The notes under the pieces were generated by a model that did not search any database, was not told the origin of the DNA, and saw nothing but the letters and a program-made list of their open reading frames with translations. A DNA stretch of 37,623 bases from an uncultured Spirochaetaceae bacterium. Its GTDB lineage: Bacteria; Spirochaetota; Spirochaetia; Sphaerochaetales; Sphaerochaetaceae. The DNA is taken from the NCBI GenBank assembly GCA_944389105.1, contig CALXLD010000040.1:1-37623 (forward strand). Direction: 5' to 3'. Made by a program: the position numbers and the translations under genes. The number at the start of each line of letters is the position of its first letter. The stretch's first letter is position 1. This document shows positions 32,487-37,623 of this stretch, in pieces.

Positions 32487-33375
32487 TCTGCATCACCTTA
32501 TAGGAATCATGTATCTTACGTTCGATGAAATGAGTAAAGTCACCATAGTTTCCTCTTTTGACAGCAAGAGAAAAGGCGGCTTTAGCTTCATCTCCTGAAT
32601 CCTTGTCTAGAAGAGGAGGAAGTATTCCATTTCTCATAAGCTCTCCGGAAAGCATCATGTAGGCATACAGCGATGAGTATTCCTCATACGGCTGTATACG
32701 GAGCATCGCAGCATAAAGGAGGACCGCAGCTGTAATTCCCTGATAATTCTTCCAGGAATTCTCATACTGCATGAATGCAGTCTCCATCTCCTCCCCTATT
32801 GCGGCATTCTCACCGGGCCGGGATGGATAGACAGCATATCCTCTGCGGTAATTTCCTGAGTAGATATCATCGATACCCTGCAGAAGCCTGCAATACATTT
32901 CCCGGGAATCTTTCTCGCACCATCTCTCCTTGTTGCGTGCAAGAGCAAAAAGGATTGAGCGTGCATTGATTATTATCAGATGGGTTTCAAGAGGTACATA
33001 TGGAACAACGCGGCCAGAAAGAATTGCCCTGACATCCTTATCATCAACAGCTACCCCATCAGATTCAAGAAGAGTCTCAAGGCTCTCACGGATAATCGTT
33101 CGGAAGCCTTTGCTTTCAAGAAGCTCATCATTCACAGGGACCTTCTCCATCAGCCTGTTGAGTGCATCTACGTCCACTGTTCCCGGTCTGATATCAAGTG
33201 TCTTGAATTTTCTCAGGACCCTTCCATCCCTCGGTTTTGGAGTATCTGCCGGAATCGTCCAGGACCAGCCAAGCTTTATAGCACCATCGATTCTTCCCTC
33301 AGAACAGAGAAGCCTTATCCTTCTATCAGTAATGCCCCATTTTGCAGAAGCTTCTTTTACGTCAATATATTTCAT
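32479..33375 (-). CDS. HTH protein with a degenerate Fic domain
   Basis: A 298-residue protein. Residues 1-50 form an excisionase-like winged HTH (YIDVKEASAKWGITDRRIRLLCSEGRI ... WTIPADTPKPRDGR). Residues about 95-255 align with the Fic fold in order: LESDGVAVDDKDVRAILSG where Fic proteins have the EGN inhibitory helix, then YCRLLQGIDDIYSGNYRRG, then the catalytic region. There the usual HPFxxGNGR is replaced by QPYEEYSSL (Q228-L236): the catalytic His and the GNGR loop are gone. It is probably not an AMP transferase. It may have become a DNA-binding sensor. The ATG at 33375 was chosen over a TTG two codons earlier. It is coupled to the D-aminoacylase gene. Confidence 0.8.
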   Translation of the reverse strand: MKYIDVKEASAKWGITDRRIRLLCSEGRIDGAIKLGWSWTIPADTPKPRDGRVLRKFKTLDIRPGTVDVDALNRLMEKVPVNDELLESKGFRTIIRESLETLLESDGVAVDDKDVRAILSGRVVPYVPLETHLIIINARSILFALARNKERWCEKDSREMYCRLLQGIDDIYSGNYRRGYAVYPSRPGENAAIGEEMETAFMQYENSWKNYQGITAAVLLYAAMLRIQPYEEYSSLYAYMMLSGELMRNGILPPLLDKDSGDEAKAAFSLAVKRGNYGDFTHFIERKIHDSYKVMQNV

Positions 33376-33383
33376 ATACAAGG

Positions 33384-33412
33384 ATATTACACCGATTTCG
33401 GGCTGCTATCAA
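33384..33412 (-). promoter_or_regulatory. Promoter of the HTH/Fic-like gene, near-leaderless
   Basis: On the minus strand TTGATA (33407-33412), a 17-nt spacer and TAATAT (33384-33389). The ATG is 8 nt further, so the leader would be about 2 nt. No ribosome site is present. Confidence 0.5.
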
Positions 33413-33496
33413 TAATTAACTTTTAAATATCGTGTATTTGGACAATACCATTTGCCTAAAGTATAGCATTTATGCATAATCTTTTGGGAGAACAAA

Positions 33497-34783
33497 ATGG
33501 ATAAATATGATGCCATAATAGTCGGAACCGGTCCGGCGGGAATGGGAGCAGCTTTCTCGATCCTTGAAAACAGACCTGGTACTTCTATCCTCATGATTGA
33601 CAAAGCACCTGTATCAACAGGCGGTATGCGCAATGACTGCAAAATGAATTTCACATACCCTATCGGCTTTCCATACGAATACTGGCCGGAGAGTACAGCC
33701 AATCATTATCTCGAAAAAGTAAAAGCATTTCTCAAACCAGATATACTTCCGAAATCAAATATCGAGACGTATAAGACAAGAGCAGAGAAACTTGGCTGCT
33801 CGCTGCTTGAAATCCAGCAGACGCATCTTGGAACAGATGGAGGTCTTCGTCTTATCCAGCAGCTGATGAAACAGCTTACTGATCTCGGTGTTGATATCTC
33901 CCTGAAAGAAGAAATGCTGAGTATCAACAATGAACAGAAATTCATTACCACTGATTTAAGGGAGATTGGATACAAGACAATACTTATTGCTCCTGGCAGA
34001 CACGGTTTCCATTTTCTGCAGAACGTAATGCACCAGCTTGGCGTGAATTACATGGACAATATCCTCGATGTCGGAATCAGGGTTGAGACAAGAATCGAGC
34101 GCTATCCGATCGTCAAGGATTACTATGATCCGAAATTCTACTTCCCAGAAAAAGTCAGGACATTCTGCACGAACAGCGGAAACGCACATGTCGTAAAGGA
34201 AAAGTACATCACGGAGCGCGGAGATGTATGGTACTCTGTCAATGGTCATGCATACGCTCCAGATGCGGCAAAGAACAATGGTCTTGTGAATTTCGCAATA
34301 CTTAAGACAGTGCGTTTTACCGAACCTCTTGCTTCCGGGCAGGAGTTTGCAGAACATCTGGGTGTTATGGCAGCACTCATGGGCGGAGGACGCCCATTGA
34401 TGCAGAGAGTCGGAGATTTCAGGATGGGCAAGAGATCCAAAGCTGCAACATTCAATGGCGATCTCTATGACTTTGAACCATCACTGCGCGACTGCTGTCC
34501 TTCAGATATATCGCTTGCAATGCCATCAAAGATTCTCAGATATATCTGGTCCGGCATGAAAAAGCTTGATACAATCATTCCTGGAATTCTGCATCCTTCT
34601 ACAATCATGTACTATCCAGAAATAAAGCTCTATGCAAACAAGCCTGAATATAAGGATGAGCATTTCCTGGTTGCGCCTGGAGTGTATTTCGCAGGAGATG
34701 GTGCAGGAACAAGCCGTGGTATTACTGGTGCATGGGCTTCAGGAATCAGGGCTTCAGAAGGAATGATGGAGACTTTAAATTAA
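33497..34783 (+). CDS. FAD-dependent dehydrogenase (COG2509 type)
   Basis: A 428-residue flavoprotein. The N-terminal dinucleotide motif is GTGPAGMGAAFSI (10-22) after strand YDAIIVG. The family-typical SVSTGGM-like turn (APVSTGGMRNDCKMNF) follows, and the C-terminal FAD motif GVYFAGDGAGTSRGITGAWASG is present. It belongs to the uncharacterised FAD-dependent dehydrogenases sometimes annotated as NAD(FAD)-utilising; the substrate is unknown. GGGAG lies upstream of the ATG. It is followed by tRNA-Leu with no clear terminator. Confidence 0.88.
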   Translation: MDKYDAIIVGTGPAGMGAAFSILENRPGTSILMIDKAPVSTGGMRNDCKMNFTYPIGFPYEYWPESTANHYLEKVKAFLKPDILPKSNIETYKTRAEKLGCSLLEIQQTHLGTDGGLRLIQQLMKQLTDLGVDISLKEEMLSINNEQKFITTDLREIGYKTILIAPGRHGFHFLQNVMHQLGVNYMDNILDVGIRVETRIERYPIVKDYYDPKFYFPEKVRTFCTNSGNAHVVKEKYITERGDVWYSVNGHAYAPDAAKNNGLVNFAILKTVRFTEPLASGQEFAEHLGVMAALMGGGRPLMQRVGDFRMGKRSKAATFNGDLYDFEPSLRDCCPSDISLAMPSKILRYIWSGMKKLDTIIPGILHPSTIMYYPEIKLYANKPEYKDEHFLVAPGVYFAGDGAGTSRGITGAWASGIRASEGMMETLN

Positions 34784-34802
34784 CTCCTGATAAGTGTAGA
34801 AT
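34774..34802 (+). promoter_or_regulatory. Candidate promoter of tRNA-Leu
   Basis: TTTAAA (34774-34779), a 17-nt spacer and TAGAAT (34797-34802). It would start transcription about 1 nt before the mature tRNA. The -35 is weak, and read-through from the preceding gene is also possible. Confidence 0.35.
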
Positions 34803-34809
34803 AAAGTAT

Positions 34810-34892
34810 CCCCAGGTGGTGGAATGGTAGACACAAGGGACTTAAAATCCTTTGGCAGCAATGCCGTACGAGTTCGAGTCTCGTCCTGGGGA
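34810..34892 (+). tRNA. tRNA-Leu (anticodon TAA)
   Basis: An 83-nt class II tRNA. The acceptor stem is CCCCAGG with CCTGGGG, the D arm contains GGTGGAATGGTAGACAC, the anticodon loop is CTTAAAA (anticodon TAA) on a 5-bp stem, and there is a long variable arm (GGCAGCAATGCC) and a T arm with TTCGAGT. The discriminator is A at 34892 and CCA is not encoded. It reads UUA and UUG. It is the apparent integration target of the adjoining recombinase genes, since many islands use the 3' end of tRNA-Leu. Confidence 0.95.
34870..34892 (+). other. Probable attachment site at the tRNA-Leu 3' end
   Basis: The T arm and acceptor 3' half of tRNA-Leu lie 124 bp before the first recombinase gene in the same direction, the usual arrangement of an attL site. 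The exact core cannot be fixed because the other copy (attR) would lie outside the window. Confidence 0.4.
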
Positions 34893-34955
34893 CAAATTTA
34901 TGCTTACTATTTCCTTATGTAAAAAGAAATTACCCCGAACAGCCCTGCAAAGAAT

Positions 34956-34981
34956 GTTACTAAAAACGTTACCAAAAAAAC
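34956..34981 (+). repeat. Tandem direct repeat beside the attachment site
   Basis: GTTACTAAAAAC (34956-34967) is followed directly by GTTACCAAAAAAAC (34968-34981). Two A-rich repeats of this size between a tRNA att site and an integrase gene suggest arm-type binding sites for the recombinase or excisionase, but no such binding is shown. Confidence 0.4.
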
Positions 34982-35016
34982 TTGATTTCTCGATTTTAAG
35001 GAGAGAAAATCAACTT

Positions 35017-36258
35017 ATGGGAAGACACAGAAGTTCTGACAGACCTTACAAATTCAGAGCATGCAGCGGCAGACCGATAAGCGTGGAATTTGATTTCATG
35101 CCAGGAAAACGAATATCAACAGGCTGTTATGATATGCCTGGTGCAACACTCTTTGCAGAGGATTATCTCAGGCACGAGGGGATTGCGTTGCATTTTGAGA
35201 AGAAAATACCGACGCTGAATGAATTTGCAAAGGACTTTTTTATGAAAGAGGGTCCGAATACCATCAGAGATGTTGACAGGCTTTATAAAAGGAACAGAGC
35301 TCCTAAATACTATGAGAAGAAGCAGTCTATTCTAGATAATCATATTCTTCCTAAATTCGGGAACATCATGATTACTGCAATCACCGCAAAAAGCATAGAA
35401 GCATGGATCCCGACAATTCATTGCATTAATGGAAACGAAGCTGCAGATAATACAAAGAACAAGATTCTGGATACCTTCAGGATCGTTTTGGATGCCGCAA
35501 AGAAGGACGGTTATATAACAGAGAATCCAGCACGTGATGTCCAAAAGATCACAGCTGAAAGTATTGAACGAGAAGCTGTACCACCAGAACAGACAGCAAT
35601 ACTGTTCCCGGAAGATCCTGAAGAAAGAATAAAGATATGGCATGGGATAATGTGGGCTGTATATTTCTCAATAGCCTATGACACAGGCTGGCGGCATGGG
35701 GAGATAGCAGCACTCAGGGTATCTGATGTATGGGTCACGCAAAAAGGATACTATGTTACGGCCAATCGTACATTCAACCATGAAGCGAACCAGATCCTGG
35801 AAAGAGTCAAGACCTCGGGCAAGGGGCTGGAAAAACGCTCAGGGCTCCTATATGACGATACGGCAGAACTTCTTCTGAAATATATCGATGAGAGGAAGTT
35901 ATCAGGAGATGACCTTCTTTTTTCTGGCCCGAATAGTGGGAAGCCTCTGGTCTCAGAGACTACAAACAAGCATTTCAAGATGGTTATGAGAGAGCACGGA
36001 TTCTTTCATGAGGGCATTGTCCAGTATTGCCTCAGGCATTCATATGAAACAGACAGACGCGGTGATATGCCCGACAGCATCCTCGCCGTCTCAATGGGAC
36101 ACACTAAGCTGAGGAACGATTATGACCACAGAGGTGAGAAGGAAATGATAAGGCTCCTGGACAGAAACCGCGACAGCTTCTTTGAGAACAGGAAGAGACG
36201 TGGTCAGGAGCCTGGAGTAATCCCTCTGGATGAAGCCCTGAAGGAAGGAAAGGCATAG
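35017..36258 (+). CDS. Tyrosine recombinase / integrase 1
   Basis: A 413-residue tyrosine recombinase. An N-terminal arm-type domain (about 10-60) has a GRPISVEFDFMPGKRISTGCYD pattern. A core-binding SAM-like domain spans about 65-170, and the catalytic domain spans about 190-380. Catalytic residues are R226 (TGWRHGEI), R340, H362 (SMGHTK) and nucleophile Y369 (NDYDHRGE). The first residue of the HxxR motif is Y337 instead of His (YCLRH). The frame is open back through tRNA-Leu to 34852. I chose the ATG at 35017, where family homology should begin; AAGGAG lies 13 nt upstream, which is a long spacing. A second recombinase follows. Confidence 0.88.
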   Translation: MGRHRSSDRPYKFRACSGRPISVEFDFMPGKRISTGCYDMPGATLFAEDYLRHEGIALHFEKKIPTLNEFAKDFFMKEGPNTIRDVDRLYKRNRAPKYYEKKQSILDNHILPKFGNIMITAITAKSIEAWIPTIHCINGNEAADNTKNKILDTFRIVLDAAKKDGYITENPARDVQKITAESIEREAVPPEQTAILFPEDPEERIKIWHGIMWAVYFSIAYDTGWRHGEIAALRVSDVWVTQKGYYVTANRTFNHEANQILERVKTSGKGLEKRSGLLYDDTAELLLKYIDERKLSGDDLLFSGPNSGKPLVSETTNKHFKMVMREHGFFHEGIVQYCLRHSYETDRRGDMPDSILAVSMGHTKLRNDYDHRGEKEMIRLLDRNRDSFFENRKRRGQEPGVIPLDEALKEGKA

Positions 36259-36321
36259 TTCATATTCTGGCCTCCTGACACTGAAGCACCTTTCATCAAG
36301 ACTTTGGGCGGAGGTCAGAGA

Positions 36322-37491
36322 ATGACAGCAATAGAAGCAAAGAATCCATTATGGAAACGCAACGACTGCGGCGGGTGGTTTTATACGCTATACCACCCGG
36401 TAACTGGGAGAAGAATCAGAAAATCAACAGGAACCGATGATTACGATGAGGCAAGAAGAATCTACCAGAGAGCATTTTCGGATATGATAGCAGGGACTGA
36501 ACCCCTCACACTCATATCGCTGATAAGACTATATCAGAACACTGAGACGAATCCGAGATACAGAGCCGCTCTTACCGAAGGAACAAGCTACGGCAAGGCA
36601 TATGCAGAGGGTGTTGCAGGCAGGGCAAAGCATCTTGAAGCTCTTCTAGGGATACACACGCCGAAAATCATAAGGAAGGATATAAGGGATGTTACCAAAG
36701 GAGATATCCGTCTTATAAGACAGGCAATAATCGATGCGCGGGGCCAGACAAGGAGCTCCCAGCAGATGTTCTCAGAGCTTAAGACGATGCTCAGGCAGGC
36801 AAGCGAGGATGGTATCATAGACTTCTCGCCTGCACAGACCCTGAAGAATATAACATACAAAGAAAAGGAACGCATGTCGTTCACACCTGATATCATCCGC
36901 AATGTTCTTCTGATGAAGGATAGCTACCCCGACAAAGAGGAATGGTGGTTCTTTGCAGTCATAGCCACAACGGGCATGAGGATGAGCGAGGCTCTTGCAC
37001 TCTCAGATGGACAGATATACAAAGGGACACTCACGATAAACAGAGCAATAAAAACGAACAATCCAGATGATATAGGGCTGCCGAAGTGCAATCTTATAAG
37101 GATAATCCCGTTATCAGAGCTGACGCTTTCTGTGCTTTCGGAAATGGAAACAGATGAGAGCGGACGGTATTTCCATCACAGCAGAGCATGGGGCACAAGG
37201 ACATTCCGGAGGATAAGGGAAGCTGCCTGCTCCGCTTTTCCATCTTCCTCGGATGAATATAAGGCAATGACAAGCCACACGCTCCGGCATAGCCTGAATA
37301 CGAATCTCCTAGTGTCAGGCATCTCTCCCCTGCTTGCCGCTGAATATCTTTCGTGGAATCACCAGATGATCCTCGATATGCAGGAACGGTATACGCACAT
37401 CTATGCTGAATCCCTGCGTCCTGTAGCCGATAAAATAGATGAGCTATATCGTATTCCGGCAACAGCTGCAGCAATACAGTGTCAGGTATAA
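36322..37491 (+). CDS. Tyrosine recombinase / integrase 2
   Basis: A 389-residue tyrosine recombinase distinct from the first. The N-terminal beta domain has GGWFYTLYHPVTGRRIRKSTGTDDYDEARRIY, typical of arm-binding domains. The catalytic domain has R220 (TTGMRMSEAL), H319-TLR322 (TSHTLRHSL), a WNH motif (345-347) where most have GH, and nucleophile Y357 (ERYTHIY). All catalytic positions are filled. The ATG at 36322 has GGAGG 7 nt upstream; an upstream TTG at 36304 is less likely. It lies 63 bp after integrase 1 and is probably cotranscribed. It may act in the same island as a paired recombinase or be a second, stacked element. Confidence 0.9.
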   Translation: MTAIEAKNPLWKRNDCGGWFYTLYHPVTGRRIRKSTGTDDYDEARRIYQRAFSDMIAGTEPLTLISLIRLYQNTETNPRYRAALTEGTSYGKAYAEGVAGRAKHLEALLGIHTPKIIRKDIRDVTKGDIRLIRQAIIDARGQTRSSQQMFSELKTMLRQASEDGIIDFSPAQTLKNITYKEKERMSFTPDIIRNVLLMKDSYPDKEEWWFFAVIATTGMRMSEALALSDGQIYKGTLTINRAIKTNNPDDIGLPKCNLIRIIPLSELTLSVLSEMETDESGRYFHHSRAWGTRTFRRIREAACSAFPSSSDEYKAMTSHTLRHSLNTNLLVSGISPLLAAEYLSWNHQMILDMQERYTHIYAESLRPVADKIDELYRIPATAAAIQCQV

Positions 37492-37623
37492 GCCGTCGTG
37501 TTAACTCATAAATAAATCTAACCAAAGAAGCATATGAAAATCATAATTGAAATCTAACTTTCAGCAGATGCTTATGATCCAATATTATGCAGTGCAGAAG
37601 AGAACGATCTCCTCTGTACTGTC
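37492..37623. other. Unassigned end of the window
   Basis: AT-rich sequence after the second recombinase with no convincing ORF, ribosome site or hairpin terminator. It probably leads into the cargo of the island, or into a third recombinase gene outside the window. Confidence 0.4.

Noticed and set aside
34852..35016. Upstream extension of the first integrase through tRNA-Leu
   Set aside because: The extra residues are encoded partly by the tRNA itself and do not resemble an integrase N-terminus. A start at 35017 fits the family better, though a start at 34900 cannot be fully excluded.
37510..37580. Inverted repeat around AAGCAT/ATGCTT and ATCATAA/TTATGAT after integrase 2
   Set aside because: The arms interleave rather than nest, are short and AT-rich, and have no T-tract. 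There is no support for a terminator or att site.

Overview
The window looks like chromosomal DNA from a fermentative, diderm spirochaete, probably related to Sphaerochaetaceae. The lineage is inferred from several features. There is an outer-membrane barrel protein ending in a terminal Phe and an exported solute-binding protein without a lipobox Cys. There is also a NusG-II/Gx-transporter pair, a bifunctional AdhE, and tight gene packing with many coupled starts and overlapping convergent 3' ends. No 16S gene or other decisive marker is present. No stretch longer than 300 bases is without a gene or a recognisable element.

Layout. 1-130: tRNA-Val (minus) with promoter and terminator. 180-4200: an orphan LytTR response regulator, a LysR regulator, a TetR regulator with a DUF554 membrane protein, and a secreted SIMPL protein ending at a terminator. 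4248-6473: a translationally coupled AmmeMemoRadiSam operon (amrB-amrA-amrS), followed by a convergent Nudix-like gene. 7000-8900: an outer-membrane barrel protein and a YfcE-like phosphodiesterase. 8882-11849: a two-component locus (minus) with a histidine kinase, its canonical OmpR-type regulator, and a paralogous regulator whose phospho-acceptor Asp is Glu. 12084-13458: a NusG-II protein and Gx transporter. 13488-16235: adhE with a near-consensus promoter and a terminator. 16266-17371: paired half-size chromate-transporter proteins.

17368-27907 (minus) is a long branched-chain amino acid operon in the order ilvN-ilvC-leuA-leuC-leuD-leuB-ilvD-ilvB-panE. It encodes all the committed enzymes of Ile/Val/Leu synthesis except threonine deaminase and the final transaminase. 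Its untranslated leader carries a clear peptide-dependent transcription attenuator: a 20-residue ORF with ten Leu/Ile/Val codons, mutually exclusive antiterminator and terminator hairpins, and a U-tract. The two acetolactate synthase subunits lie at opposite ends of the operon.

27956-33375: a HAD hydrolase with a possible 21-residue membrane ORF behind it, a polar amino acid ABC transporter (binding protein, permease, ATPase), and a convergent N-acyl-D-amino-acid deacylase. The deacylase is coupled to an HTH protein with a degenerate Fic fold. 33497-34783: an FAD-dependent dehydrogenase. 34810-end: tRNA-Leu(TAA) followed by two tandem tyrosine recombinases, which looks like the edge of an integrated genomic island continuing beyond the window.

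The best candidates for a second look are the ilv-leu attenuator, the phosphomimetic (D to E) regulator beside its canonical paralogue, the HTH/pseudo-Fic protein with the D-aminoacylase, the AmmeMemoRadiSam operon of unknown function, and the double-recombinase island edge.
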